In this document: in pieces, positions 8,861-17,913 of the stretch | How the letters are laid out: the number at the start of each line of letters is the position of its first letter | Numbering within the stretch: the stretch's first letter is position 1 | Source: UBA10649 sp965227045 | GTDB lineage: Bacteria > Actinomycetota > Actinomycetes > S36-B12 | NCBI GenBank assembly: GCA_965227045.1 | Contig: OZ245718.1 | Location: forward strand, 2,542,001-2,606,000 | DNA: 64,000 nucleotides | Reading direction: 5' to 3' | Notes under the pieces: model-generated | The model's input: the letters and a program-made list of their open reading frames with translations, nothing else | The model's database searches: none | Told to the model about the DNA's origin: nothing | Position numbers and translations under genes: made by a program

Positions 8861-8933
8861 TATCCCCAACGGGATTCGAACCCGTGCTGCCGCCGTGAAA
8901 GGGCGGAGTCCTAGGCCACTAGACGATGGGGAC
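8861..8933 (-). tRNA. tRNA-Glu (UUC)
   Basis: 73 bases on the minus strand; acceptor GTCCCCA pairs with TGGGGAT (one G-U pair), anticodon stem CCGCC/GGCGG with loop CTTTCAC (anticodon TTC). CCA is not encoded. First of the Glu-Asp-Phe cluster, an order common in actinobacteria. Confidence 0.96.
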
Positions 8934-9018
8934 CTGGTGTGTGTCCCCGTCGACCGCGAAGCCGTTGGCGACCGGCCAAGCATAGGGGAGCGACCCCGGA
9001 GACTCGCAACTGACCCTT

Positions 9019-9384
9019 GTGGGTGACGATGGACAGATGTTCGACGTCCCCCGTGAAGAGTTCGAAGACCTCGTGACCGAAGCCCTCGACCAGATTCCTG
9101 ACGGCCTCGGGCGGCTGATGCAGAACGTCGTCGTCCTCGTCGAGGACCGCTCGCCGCCGGGGCGCAATCTGCTCGGTCTGTACTACGGCGTACCGCTCAC
9201 CGAGCGTGGTGCGAACTACGTCGGATTGCTGCCGGACACGATCCACATCTACCGGCTTCCGATCCTGCGGCAGTGCACGACGCGCGAGGACGTGATCGAT
9301 CAGGTGCGCATCACCGTCGTGCACGAGGTCGCGCACCATTTCGGCATCTCCGACGACCGCCTGCACGAACTCGGATATGGGTAG
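9019..9384 (+). CDS. Zincin-like metallopeptidase family protein (DUF1025 type)
   Basis: Small predicted zinc protease (PF06262-like) of about 115-121 residues. The catalytic HExxH appears as VVHEVAHHFGISDDRLHELG near the C-terminus, with a more distal Asp/Glu-rich tail supplying the third ligand in this family. The N-terminal FEDLVTEALDQIPDGL helix is typical. No signal peptide, so intracellular; physiological substrate unknown. GTG at 9019 or ATG at 9037 could start it; family members usually begin close to the FDVPREEFE segment, so 9037 is plausible. The downstream SDR begins 9 bases after its stop. Confidence 0.85.
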   Translation: MGDDGQMFDVPREEFEDLVTEALDQIPDGLGRLMQNVVVLVEDRSPPGRNLLGLYYGVPLTERGANYVGLLPDTIHIYRLPILRQCTTREDVIDQVRITVVHEVAHHFGISDDRLHELGYG

Positions 9385-9393
9385 CCTGCGCGC

Positions 9394-10167
9394 ATGAGAA
9401 TCTCGGGGTCGGTCGTACTCGTCACTGGTGGGGCGTCTGGACTTGGCGAGGCCGTGGTCCGCCGAGCGGTCGACGGTGGTGCGGCAGGAGTCGCGATCAT
9501 CGACGTGTCCGCCGACAGGGCCGACGCGCTCGCTGCGGAACTCGGGACGACGGTGCTCGCCGTGCCGACGGACATCACCGACACCGACCAGGTCGCGGCC
9601 GCGGTCGCAAAGACGGTCGAGAAGTTCGGCGGCATCGACCTGCTCGTCGCGTGCGCGGGAATCCCGATTGCGGAGCGCACCGTCGATCGCGAGGGAAACC
9701 CTGCGGACTTCGGCCGGTACTCCCGCGTGATCGCGGTGAATCTGCTCGGCACCTTCGACATCGTCAGCAAGGTCGCGGCGTCGATGAGCAAGACCGAGCC
9801 GAACGACGACGGAGAGCGCGGCGTCATCATCATGACTGCGTCAGCTGCCGCGTTCGACGGGCAGATCGGCCAGGTCGCCTACAGCGCGAGCAAGGGCGGC
9901 ATCGTCGGCATGACGCTGCCGCTCGCACGCGACCTCGGCGTACTCGCGATCCGCGTCAACACGATCGCGCCCGGACTCATCCAGACACCGATCTATGACT
10001 ACGCCTCCGAGGACTTGATGAACGCCCTTGGCAAGGGGCCCGTGTTCCCGCAGCGGTTCGGCACCCCTGCGGAGTTCGCGCACCTCGTCGAGGCGATCGC
10101 GGAGAACACGTACCTCAACGGCGAGGTGATCCGCCTCGACGGCGGCATCCGGATGCCGCCTAAGTAG
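9394..10167 (+). CDS. Short-chain dehydrogenase, 3-hydroxyacyl-CoA dehydrogenase type-2-like
   Basis: NAD-dependent oxidoreductase of the SDR superfamily, closest in pattern to HSD10/3-hydroxyacyl-CoA dehydrogenases that act in fatty-acid and branched-chain oxidation. Visible: Rossmann TGGASGLG at residues about 10-17, acidic IIDVS that selects NAD, catalytic Ser in TASAAAF, and Y-x3-K as YSASK, followed by RVNTIAPGLIQTP. A hallmark of the HSD10 group is the insert near SMSKTEPNDDGERGVII. 257 residues, full length. Close to the zincin gene; TAGCCT just before the ATG could give a leaderless message. Confidence 0.9.
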   Translation: MRISGSVVLVTGGASGLGEAVVRRAVDGGAAGVAIIDVSADRADALAAELGTTVLAVPTDITDTDQVAAAVAKTVEKFGGIDLLVACAGIPIAERTVDREGNPADFGRYSRVIAVNLLGTFDIVSKVAASMSKTEPNDDGERGVIIMTASAAAFDGQIGQVAYSASKGGIVGMTLPLARDLGVLAIRVNTIAPGLIQTPIYDYASEDLMNALGKGPVFPQRFGTPAEFAHLVEAIAENTYLNGEVIRLDGGIRMPPK

Positions 10168-11125
10168 CTGCTCGTCGCAGCCGGTCGGCGACGGCCGCAC
10201 CGACGCCGACGCTCGGCGGTTCGACCGCGAGCACTGTTGAGAGTCCGAGTGCGTCGGCCTCGCGCAGCGCGGCGTAGAGCACCCGCGCAAAATCGTCGGC
10301 GGTCACAGGCTCGCTGAGCCTCACCAGTCCCTTCGGAGTGGGCACGCTCGCGAGAGCTAGCAGTCCTGTTGTCGCGTCGTGGTCCCGCGCATCGCGGAGG
10401 GATTCGGCGTCGACGATGCGAACGTTGGCGCGCGGGGAGTAGTGCGAGTCCAGCGTCCCCGGTGCTCGCACATGGGACGTCTCACCGACCTGCAGTCCCG
10501 TCACACGCTCCACGTCCTCGCGACTGACCTGCCCCGGACGGAGGATGACCGGCGCGGGCCCGGTGCAGTCCACGATCGTCGACTCGACGCCGACCGCGCT
10601 CGAGCCACCCTCGAGGACGACATCGTCTGGTGCGAGCATCGTCGCGAGTTCGTCGACTACGTGCGCCGATGTCGTGGGACTGACGCGACCGAATCGGTTC
10701 GCACTCGGAGCAGCGACACCGATCGCGGGATCGTCGGTCAGCTCGGCGAGCGCGCGCAGCACCTCTCGCATCACCGGGTGCGCTGGCACGCGCAGCGCAA
10801 CTGTGTCCTGCCCACCGGTGATGAAGTCACCAGCTCGCGGAGCTCGCGCGACGACAAGGGTGAGCGGTCCTGGCCAGTACTCCGCGGCGAGTGATCGCGC
10901 GTAGTTGCGGATGTGGACACCCCATTCGTCGAGGCTCGTCGCGTCGAGAACGTGGACGATCAGTGGATGGTCGGCCGGTCGACCCTTGGCCGCGTAGACC
11001 CGGGCGATCGCATGCGGCAGGTCCGCCCGTGCCCCGAGACCGTAGACCGTCTCCGTCGGGAGCGCGGCGAGCCGTCCGTCGTGGAGCGCCAGCGCAGCGA
11101 CCGTCGGATCAAGGCTGATGTGCAC
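10160..11125 (-). CDS. Threonylcarbamoyl-AMP synthase (Sua5/YwlC/TsaC family)
   Basis: Forms threonylcarbamoyl-AMP from threonine, bicarbonate and ATP for the universal t6A37 modification of ANN-decoding tRNAs. N-terminal YrdC domain: ALPTETVYGLGA, YAAKGRPADHPLIVHV, TLVVARAPRAGD, ALRVPAHP and APSANRFGRVSPT. The C-terminal Sua5 domain (RAPGTLDSHYSPRA onward) makes it the long, two-domain form. I chose GTG 11125, giving a 321-residue protein; a TTG at 11200 would add an unlikely tail. Shares 8 bases with the 3' end of the SDR gene. Confidence 0.92.
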   Translation of the reverse strand: MHISLDPTVAALALHDGRLAALPTETVYGLGARADLPHAIARVYAAKGRPADHPLIVHVLDATSLDEWGVHIRNYARSLAAEYWPGPLTLVVARAPRAGDFITGGQDTVALRVPAHPVMREVLRALAELTDDPAIGVAAPSANRFGRVSPTTSAHVVDELATMLAPDDVVLEGGSSAVGVESTIVDCTGPAPVILRPGQVSREDVERVTGLQVGETSHVRAPGTLDSHYSPRANVRIVDAESLRDARDHDATTGLLALASVPTPKGLVRLSEPVTADDFARVLYAALREADALGLSTVLAVEPPSVGVGAAVADRLRRAAT

Positions 11126-11288
11126 GTGCTTATTCAACCGCGTGCCCGATTCGGCCCTTTTTGTAAGGGGAATGTCAGAGGTTCCGCCGATCCCCGTCAA
11201 GACGGAACGGATTGGTGGGAACGGCTGTCCTAACGATCAAGAATCAACGTGCGGCCCCAACAGGTGTGTCGCTAAGGAGGAGGAAGAA

Positions 11289-12494
11289 GTGAGCAACACA
11301 ACGCCACAAGGCCCGGTGTCCGGCCCTTACGTCTACCCCGAGCGTGCCCCCCAGGCCATGTACCCGCCGCTGGATCCCAGCGCCGATCGCCCCCCGTACG
11401 TCCCGCCGGTGAAGAAGTCCGGTCTGGGTGCTGGCCCGATCATCGGCATCGTCGCCGGTGCTGGCCTGATGGCCGTTCTCGCCGGACTCGTCGGCGGTGG
11501 TGTCGGCTACGTCGTGGCGCGCGAGACTCTCCCCGAGGCCAGCGTCACCACCACGACCATCGCCGGTGCGCCGAGCCTGCAGCCGGGCTCGATCGCGGAC
11601 ATCGCCGCGAAGGTCCAGCCCGCAGTCGTGCAGTTGAACGTCACCGGCGCCGACGGCGGAGGCACAGGTTCGGGCTTCGTCATCAGTGCTGACGGTTACA
11701 TCGTCACCAACAACCACGTCGCGGGCATGGCCGGCGACGGCGGCTCGATCGTGGTCGCGTTCTCCGACGGAACCAAGCTCGACGGAACACTGGTCGGCGC
11801 GAACCCCGGCTACGACCTCGCGGTCGTCAAGGTCGATGGCACCTCGCTGCCGACCGTCCCGATCGGCTCGTCCGCTGGCCTCAGCGTCGGTGACGCGGTC
11901 ATCGCTGTCGGCTCGCCGCTCGGCCTCCAGGGCACCGTCACGACGGGCATCGTCAGCGCGCTGAACCGTCCGGTCACCGCCGGCGGCAGCGAGACAGACG
12001 TGACCGCGTTCATCAACGCGATCCAGACCGACGCCGCGATCAACCCCGGCAACTCGGGTGGCCCGCTGCTCGACGGCACGGGCGCTGTGATCGGCGTGAA
12101 CTCGGCGATTGCCAGCCTCGGCAGCAGCGACGGCACCCAGCCGGGCTCGATCGGCCTGGGCTTCGCGATCCCGATCGACACTGCGAAGCGGATTGCCGAC
12201 GAGATCATCAAGACCGGATCATCGACAACTCCGGTGATCGGTGTGTCGCTCGACATGGCCTTCGCCGGTCCGGGTGCTCAGGTCAGTGAGCTCACCCCCG
12301 GTGGCGCTGCCGAGACGGCGGGCCTGCAGGTGGGCGACACGATCACGGCAGTCGACGGAGTCGCCATCGACGACGCAACGTCGCTGATCGTCACCGTCCG
12401 TTCCAAGGCTCCTGGCGATTCGGTCACCCTCAGCGTCCTGCGCGGCGGGCAGACGATCGAGGTTCCCATCACCTTGGGCTCCTCGACCTCCTGA
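11289..12494 (+). CDS. Membrane-anchored HtrA/DegP-like serine protease with PDZ domain
   Basis: S1C-family protease for extracytoplasmic protein quality control. Start GTG 11289 follows AAGGAGGAGG; longer versions reading into the upstream region are not credible. Order: a Pro-rich cytoplasmic head, one transmembrane helix at residues about 47-72, trypsin-like domain with catalytic His143 (VTNNHVAG), Asp176 (GYDLAVVKVD) and Ser256 (NPGNSGGPLL), then one PDZ domain from about residue 315. All three catalytic residues are present. Stands alone and is followed by two strong hairpins. Confidence 0.95.
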   Translation: MSNTTPQGPVSGPYVYPERAPQAMYPPLDPSADRPPYVPPVKKSGLGAGPIIGIVAGAGLMAVLAGLVGGGVGYVVARETLPEASVTTTTIAGAPSLQPGSIADIAAKVQPAVVQLNVTGADGGGTGSGFVISADGYIVTNNHVAGMAGDGGSIVVAFSDGTKLDGTLVGANPGYDLAVVKVDGTSLPTVPIGSSAGLSVGDAVIAVGSPLGLQGTVTTGIVSALNRPVTAGGSETDVTAFINAIQTDAAINPGNSGGPLLDGTGAVIGVNSAIASLGSSDGTQPGSIGLGFAIPIDTAKRIADEIIKTGSSTTPVIGVSLDMAFAGPGAQVSELTPGGAAETAGLQVGDTITAVDGVAIDDATSLIVTVRSKAPGDSVTLSVLRGGQTIEVPITLGSSTS

Positions 12495-12501
12495 CCCCCG
12501 T

Positions 12502-12575
12502 TGCGCGACGGCCCCCCGTCGCGCAGGGATCGCGACAGCCCGCACTCGTGCCTCCTCCCGAGTGCGGGCTGTCGC
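12502..12575 (+). terminator. Tandem hairpins after the HtrA gene
   Basis: Two consecutive perfect stems: 10 bp at 12502-12511/12516-12525 with a 4-base loop, and 17 bp at 12532-12548/12559-12575 with a 10-base loop. No T-run follows, usual for high-GC actinobacterial terminators. They begin 8 bases after the stop codon. Confidence 0.75.
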
Positions 12576-12635
12576 GTGTCGTGAATCACGACGGCTCGAC
12601 ATGCGCGGTGCGCCAATGCCGTGCACAGTAGGAAC

Positions 12636-13544
12636 GTGATCCCCAACCCCGTCGACTCGTTCCGTGATCGCATCGCCGGGGGATTCCGCCGCATCGTGTC
12701 GGGCGATCCCACTGGGACGCCGGACTGGGTGCGGCAGCTCGCGCATGGCAACGACATCGGCTACTTCGGCCCTGGCTCAGCGGCGTGGGCCGTGCATGGC
12801 GGACTGCCGACCCTCGTCGGCGGAGTGCGCGCGCTGCTGATGCAGGCGTTGCACCCCGCCGCGCTCGCGGGCGTGCAGCAGCACTCGCGCTACGAGCAGG
12901 ACGCGCTCGGCCGACTTGCGGGGACAACGCAGTGGCTGACCGTTGTCACGTTCGGTGACCGTGAGGCGGCGAACCGCGAGTGCAGTCGGGTTCGCGGCAT
13001 GCATCGTCGCGTCGTCGGCACGTACGAGACCGACGACGGCGAGGCGCCGTACGCCGCGACCGATCCCGACCTGCTGCGCTGGGTCCACGTTGCCTTCACC
13101 GACTCCTTCCTCGCGACGCACCGCGTGTGGGGCGGCCCGATTCCCGGCGGCCCGGATGCGTATGTCCGGGAGTGGGCGAAGGCGGGCGAGCTCGTCGGAG
13201 TCGACTCACCGCCGCGCAGCGTTGCCGAACTTGAGCAGCAGATCGCCGACTACGGACCCGCGCTTCGGGGCAACGAGCCAGCGCTCCGCACGGTCGACTT
13301 CATTCGCCACGTGCCGATGCCGCTCCTTGGGGTGCCCGCCTACCGCACGTTGTTCGCTGGCGCCGTCTCGACGATGCCGCCAGAACACCGAGAGCTGCTC
13401 GGCCTGCCGACCTACCCGCTCACCCTCACCAAACCCGCCGTCGGCGCCATCCTCGCCGGTTTGCAGTTCGCGCTCGGCCCGGCATCGCCGTCGCAGCAGG
13501 CGGCCAGGGCCCGGATCGAGGAGATGTCCCTGAACGACGCGTGA
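12636..13544 (+). CDS. MpaB/Lcp-like oxygenase family protein (DUF2236)
   Basis: Predicted heme-dependent oxygenase-fold protein of the DUF2236 family, which includes latex-clearing protein and the mycophenolic-acid enzyme MpaB'; the substrate here is unknown. Helical domain signatures: AVHGGLPTLVGGVRALLMQA, LHPAALAGVQQHSRY, GRLAGTTQWLTVVTFGD, and LLRWVHVAFTDSFLATH, whose His residues are the candidate heme ligands. No signal peptide. GTG 12636 sits after AGTAGGA; an in-frame GTG at 12621 is possible. 302 residues, typical. Confidence 0.87.
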   Translation: MIPNPVDSFRDRIAGGFRRIVSGDPTGTPDWVRQLAHGNDIGYFGPGSAAWAVHGGLPTLVGGVRALLMQALHPAALAGVQQHSRYEQDALGRLAGTTQWLTVVTFGDREAANRECSRVRGMHRRVVGTYETDDGEAPYAATDPDLLRWVHVAFTDSFLATHRVWGGPIPGGPDAYVREWAKAGELVGVDSPPRSVAELEQQIADYGPALRGNEPALRTVDFIRHVPMPLLGVPAYRTLFAGAVSTMPPEHRELLGLPTYPLTLTKPAVGAILAGLQFALGPASPSQQAARARIEEMSLNDA

Positions 13545-13598
13545 GCGTCGTGAGGGATATTTGACTCAACACCCCCTCCTCGGGTGATGATGTGACGG

Positions 13599-15527
13599 AT
13601 GTTGCTAACGGGGCGAGGCCACAGTCGACGGTCCGCCGGCCTCACCTCCGTGGTGGTCGGTGTCGTTGCCATGGGACTGCTGCTGTCGCCAGTGGCTCAG
13701 GCCGACGACGTGACGCCCACGCCGGCTCCTACCGAGACTCCTGCCCCGACCCCCGTTCCGGCTCCGGTTCCCACGCCGGCTCCCGTCCCGTTCGTCATGC
13801 CCGCCGCCCTGGGATCGTGGTGCGAGACGCTCTTCCCGCCCTTCAAGACCAAGACCGAGAAGCGCAAGGCCCAAGAGCTCATGGCCGGCAAGGCCGACAT
13901 GGGTCCCGGCGGCGTGTACTACCTCAGCGAGCACCCGAACTGGAAGCCGCAGAGCGGTACCGACACGTCGGGCGACCGCCACGTCCACTCGCTGAACTGG
14001 GCCTTGCCACTGCTCTACCGGGGTGTGCACAAGCAGAACCCGGCGATGGTCCAGCGGTTCCAGACCCTCATGCACTACTGGATTGCCGACAACAACAAGA
14101 ACCGCGGAGCGTGGGTCGACGGCTCGATCTACGGCGGTCTTCGCACGCAGACTCTCGTGTGCGCGGCTCAGACACTGAATGACCCGGTCATCACCGCCGC
14201 CGCGCTTCGCGACTCGCAGACGATGATTCGCAGCTTCACCTCCCATCGTGAGGTGAGCACGGGAACGAACAACACCGACCTCACCCGGCAGATCGGCGCC
14301 CTTGGTGCCTACTGCTGGGTTGCGGACCCGCCCGGTCGCGCGCGGGCCTGGCAGAACGTGGTCTCGATTGCTCGCGGGCTCATCTTCGACGACGGCAGTG
14401 ATGTCGAGGGCTCACCGCATTACGCGATGTACATCGAGAAGCTCATGCAGCAGGCCGAGGCCGCAGCCACGACGTGCGGGATCCCCGCTGACCCGCTGCC
14501 GACACTGCGCGGTCTGCTGTACCAGTTCGTCGCGCAGGCAGTGCGCCCCGATTTCCAGCTCCAGTCACTCGGTGACACCGTCAACGAGTCGCTGCGCGGA
14601 ACGTTCGGAGTAGGTGACTGGCGCGCGGACTGGATCCGCTCCGCCGGTACCGCGGGCACGCCGCCGACCCCCGTCTACACCGCGTTCGAGGGCGGCTACG
14701 TGTTCGGGCGTGCCGGCTGGCGTCCGCAGCCGGGCGGTCCCGATACCTACTACTCGATGCGCTTCTCCTCGGCTCGTCCGCCCACCGCGCATACGCACGA
14801 CGACGGCGCGGCGATGACCTTCTTCTCGCGCGGTGTGGAGTGGATCGGGGATCCGGGCCCGTACCGCTACGAGAACGGCAGCTCGCTGCGCTGGTTCATG
14901 AAGTCGCGCGCGGCGCACTCCTCGTTCACGGTCAGCGGCGTGAAGCGCGCGACGTCGAATGGCGTCCGCAAGCTCACGTCGACGTCCGACTGGAACACCG
15001 GCGGCAATGACACGACCTGTGTCGCTGACCGCACGTGGGGCAGCGTCGATGTCACGCGATGCTCGGTCTATGTGCGCTCGATCGACGCGATGATCGTCGC
15101 CGACTACGTCAAGGCGAAGAAGATCAAGGGCAAGCAGGCGCAGAAGCGCGCGGCGCCGCGCGTCTTCACGCAGCGCTGGCAGTTGACGCCGGGCATCGCT
15201 GCTCAGGGCGTCAACGGCGTGATCACGCTGTCCGCCGGCGACAAGCGCGTGGACGTCTACAAGGGCGGACCCGGTGAGTGGGATGTGCAGGGCGCGCGGA
15301 ATGGCTCGTCGGTCGGCTGGTTCACCGGTGCGTGGGGCGAGAAGAAGCCCGGCTCGGTCATGTCGCGCTCGATCGCACTGAACCCGAAGGGTGACGCCCA
15401 GGTCTTCGTCACCGTGCTGGCGCCGCGCGTCGACGGCGAGAGCGTTCCCGTCACGATCGACGCGAATGGCGTCACCGTGACGAGGAACGGCGTGGCCATC
15501 ACGACTGGGTTGCCAGTCCCGCGCTAG
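13599..15527 (+). CDS. Secreted heparinase II/III-family polysaccharide lyase
   Basis: Predicted extracellular lyase acting on uronic-acid polysaccharides. Residues 1-35 are a signal peptide ending VAQA; residues about 38-68 form a Pro/Thr/Ala linker of PTPAP-like units. An alpha/alpha-toroid follows, and from about residue 385 the beta-sandwich Hepar_II_III domain with RPPTAHTHDDGAAMTFFSRG, where His and Tyr residues near GDPGPYRYEN are probable catalytic and metal sites. Whether the target is an alginate-like or glycosaminoglycan-like polymer cannot be read from sequence. It lies beside sugar kinases but on a separate unit. Confidence 0.87.
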   Translation: MLLTGRGHSRRSAGLTSVVVGVVAMGLLLSPVAQADDVTPTPAPTETPAPTPVPAPVPTPAPVPFVMPAALGSWCETLFPPFKTKTEKRKAQELMAGKADMGPGGVYYLSEHPNWKPQSGTDTSGDRHVHSLNWALPLLYRGVHKQNPAMVQRFQTLMHYWIADNNKNRGAWVDGSIYGGLRTQTLVCAAQTLNDPVITAAALRDSQTMIRSFTSHREVSTGTNNTDLTRQIGALGAYCWVADPPGRARAWQNVVSIARGLIFDDGSDVEGSPHYAMYIEKLMQQAEAAATTCGIPADPLPTLRGLLYQFVAQAVRPDFQLQSLGDTVNESLRGTFGVGDWRADWIRSAGTAGTPPTPVYTAFEGGYVFGRAGWRPQPGGPDTYYSMRFSSARPPTAHTHDDGAAMTFFSRGVEWIGDPGPYRYENGSSLRWFMKSRAAHSSFTVSGVKRATSNGVRKLTSTSDWNTGGNDTTCVADRTWGSVDVTRCSVYVRSIDAMIVADYVKAKKIKGKQAQKRAAPRVFTQRWQLTPGIAAQGVNGVITLSAGDKRVDVYKGGPGEWDVQGARNGSSVGWFTGAWGEKKPGSVMSRSIALNPKGDAQVFVTVLAPRVDGESVPVTIDANGVTVTRNGVAITTGLPVPR

Positions 15528-15528
15528 G

Positions 15529-16446
15529 TCAGCCGGACCGCAGCAATTCTTGAACGGCATTCCTTGCAGGCAGCGAGGGAACCGCGCCGATGACCGTCGT
15601 GGCGAGAGCACCCGCGGCGCTCGCCCACCTCAGTGCCTCGTTCATGTCGCGGCCTTGGGCCAGAGCCGCCGCGAAGGCCCCGCAGAATGCATCGCCGGCC
15701 GCGACCGTGTCGACGGCAGTCACGGCAAATGCTGCGACGTCTCCGGAGCCCGCAGCCCTCGCCCACACCGCGCCTTCTGATCCGCGAGTGACGATGGCGC
15801 ACGCAACCCCTAGTCGGACGAGTTCGGATGCAGCGTGCATCGCATCCGCGCGGGTCGCGGTCGGGAGTCCGGTCAGCAGCGCGGCCTCATGCTCGTTCGG
15901 TACGAGGTAGTCCACGTTGGCGAGCACATTCGCCGAGTACGCGAACGCGGGAGCGGGGTTGAGGATCGTGGTCACGCCGGCGGCGCGGCCGCTCTCCATC
16001 GCGGCGCCGACGGTCTCCGCCGGCAGCTCGCCTTGCGCGAGGACGACGGCAACATCGCTGAGTGAGGCAAAGGCGTTGACGACCTGCTCGGGGGAGACGA
16101 ACGCGTTGGCACCGGATACGACGACGATGCGATTGGCGCCGGAGGCGTCGACCTCGATCAGTGCGGTACCGGACGAGCCAGGGATCTCTGCGACCGCCGA
16201 TCGGACGATGCCCTCGTCATCGAGCACCGAGAGCAACCACGCACCGGAGGAGTCCTTGCCGACTGCACCCACCAGTTCGACGGATGCGCCGAGGCGGGCC
16301 GCGGCGACGGACTGGTTGAGGCCCTTGCCGCCAGGATGCTGCTCGACGCGGCTGCCGAACACCGTCTCGCCGCTGTCTGGCATGCGGTCCACGCTGACGA
16401 CGAGGTCGACGTTGAGGCTGCCAACGACGAGGACTCGACCGGTCAT
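15529..16446 (-). CDS. rbsK: Ribokinase (PfkB family)
   Basis: Phosphorylates ribose (or a related pentose) to the 5-phosphate with ATP. PfkB fold: GSLNVDLVVSVDRMPDSGET at the start, GGKGLNQSVAAARLGA binding the sugar, and the catalytic DTVAAGDAFCGAFAAAL with Asp in GAGD-like position near the C-terminus. ATG 16446 is chosen because it gives the standard 305-residue length; upstream codons read antisense through the xylB promoter region. Divergent from xylB with about 33 bases between. No ribose transporter is present here. Confidence 0.9.
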   Translation of the reverse strand: MTGRVLVVGSLNVDLVVSVDRMPDSGETVFGSRVEQHPGGKGLNQSVAAARLGASVELVGAVGKDSSGAWLLSVLDDEGIVRSAVAEIPGSSGTALIEVDASGANRIVVVSGANAFVSPEQVVNAFASLSDVAVVLAQGELPAETVGAAMESGRAAGVTTILNPAPAFAYSANVLANVDYLVPNEHEAALLTGLPTATRADAMHAASELVRLGVACAIVTRGSEGAVWARAAGSGDVAAFAVTAVDTVAAGDAFCGAFAAALAQGRDMNEALRWASAAGALATTVIGAVPSLPARNAVQELLRSG

Positions 16447-16479
16447 ATGGCCGATACTGTCAGGCGTGCTGGTGACGCG

Positions 16480-17913
16480 ATGACCACTCTCGGTATCGAC
16501 CTGGGCACCGGCTCGGTGAAGGCCGCGATCGTCGATGACGACGGTCGCGTGACCGGACGCGCGAGCCATCCGTATCGCGTGCGGTCACCGCGGCCGGGAT
16601 GGGCCGAGGGCGACCCGCGCGAGTGGCTTGCCGCTGCTCGCGAAGTTGCCGAGGTCGCGGCCTACGGCGTGCACCCCGGGCCCACAGCCGTCGGATTCTC
16701 CGGCCAGATGCACGGTGTGGTCGTCACGGACGCGACGTTCACGCCGCTGCGTCCCGCGATCCTGTGGGCCGACGCGCGCGCGACTGCCGAGGCCGCCGAG
16801 CTTCGTCGCGCGCTGTCGCCCGAGCAACTGAGCCGCCTCGGCTCGCCACCCGTACCTGGCTTCGCCGCGACGACGATCGCCTGGCTGCTGCGGAACGAGC
16901 CCGGGGTCATGGCGAAGGCCGTTCACGTCCTGCAGCCGAAGGACTGGCTGCGGACGTGCCTGGGCGGCGAGATCGCGACCGACCCGAGCGACGCATCCGG
17001 CACGCTGATGTACGACGTCGTCTCCGGCGAATGGTCCTCGCTCGTGCTCGACAGCCTCGGCATCGATCGCGATCTTCTTCCTCCGGTGCTCTCCTCCGCG
17101 GAGGTCGTCGGCCAGGTCCGACTCGGTGGCGCGGACCAGCGATTGGACTGCGTCGTCGGTGCTGCGGACACCGCGTGCGCGCTCGCCGGCCTCGGACTGC
17201 GGCCCGGAGACGGGTACGTGGCGGTCGGGACTGGCGCGCAGGTGGTTCGCGTGATGTCCGAGCCGAGCGTCGATGCATCCCTGCGCACGCACACCTTCGC
17301 GACGGCCGGCGCACCCGGCGATGGCTGGTACCGCCTGGGTGCGGTGCAAAGCGGGGGCCTGGCACTGTCGTCAATCCTCCGCAGCCTCGACGCCACTCCG
17401 GAGGAGGCTGCGAAGGCGCTTCACAAGGGAGTGCGGCCCGACGATCCGATCTTCGTGCCCTACCTGTCGGGTGAACGCACGCCGTTCATGAACCCGGAGC
17501 TGCGCGGCTCCTGGCACGGGCTGAGCCTGTCGACGGATCGGCCCGCGATGCTGCGCAGCGTGCTGGAGGGCGTCGCGCAGGCGGTCGCGCTCGGTGTGGA
17601 TGCCGTGCAGGATTCCGGCCAGCTGCTTTCGGACACGGTGCCGCTCATCGGCGGAGGCACCCACGATCCGTCGTTCCGCCAGTTGCTCGCCGATGCGACT
17701 GGGCTCTCGCTCATGGTCACCGACGCCCCGGACTCCGCGGTCGTCGGAGCAGCGCTGCTCGCGTCCGGGCGGACGTCGAATCCACGTGCGGTCGGGGGCG
17801 TCGAGACGGTGACACCGGACGCCCATGCCGCGCGCCTGCTTCGTCACCGACGCGCAATGATGGTCGCCTACGCGCAGTCGGGTGCCGGATCTGCAACGAA
17901 GGAGTCGTCATGA
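16480..17913 (+). CDS. xylB: Xylulokinase-type FGGY carbohydrate kinase
   Basis: ATP-dependent kinase of the FGGY family, xylulokinase subgroup. Start at ATG 16480 places GIDLGTGSVKAAIVDDDG at the N-terminus (ATP-binding domain 1). GFSGQMHGVVV and PAILWADARA are the xylulokinase signature; GTGAQVVR, FVPYLSGERTPFMNPELRG and LIGGGTHDPSFRQLLAD mark the second domain. 477 residues. Its last four bases overlap rpiB as ATGA, so the two are translated together. The pair may serve xylulose or another keto-sugar whose phosphate is isomerised by the RpiB-type enzyme. Confidence 0.9.
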   Translation: MTTLGIDLGTGSVKAAIVDDDGRVTGRASHPYRVRSPRPGWAEGDPREWLAAAREVAEVAAYGVHPGPTAVGFSGQMHGVVVTDATFTPLRPAILWADARATAEAAELRRALSPEQLSRLGSPPVPGFAATTIAWLLRNEPGVMAKAVHVLQPKDWLRTCLGGEIATDPSDASGTLMYDVVSGEWSSLVLDSLGIDRDLLPPVLSSAEVVGQVRLGGADQRLDCVVGAADTACALAGLGLRPGDGYVAVGTGAQVVRVMSEPSVDASLRTHTFATAGAPGDGWYRLGAVQSGGLALSSILRSLDATPEEAAKALHKGVRPDDPIFVPYLSGERTPFMNPELRGSWHGLSLSTDRPAMLRSVLEGVAQAVALGVDAVQDSGQLLSDTVPLIGGGTHDPSFRQLLADATGLSLMVTDAPDSAVVGAALLASGRTSNPRAVGGVETVTPDAHAARLLRHRRAMMVAYAQSGAGSATKESS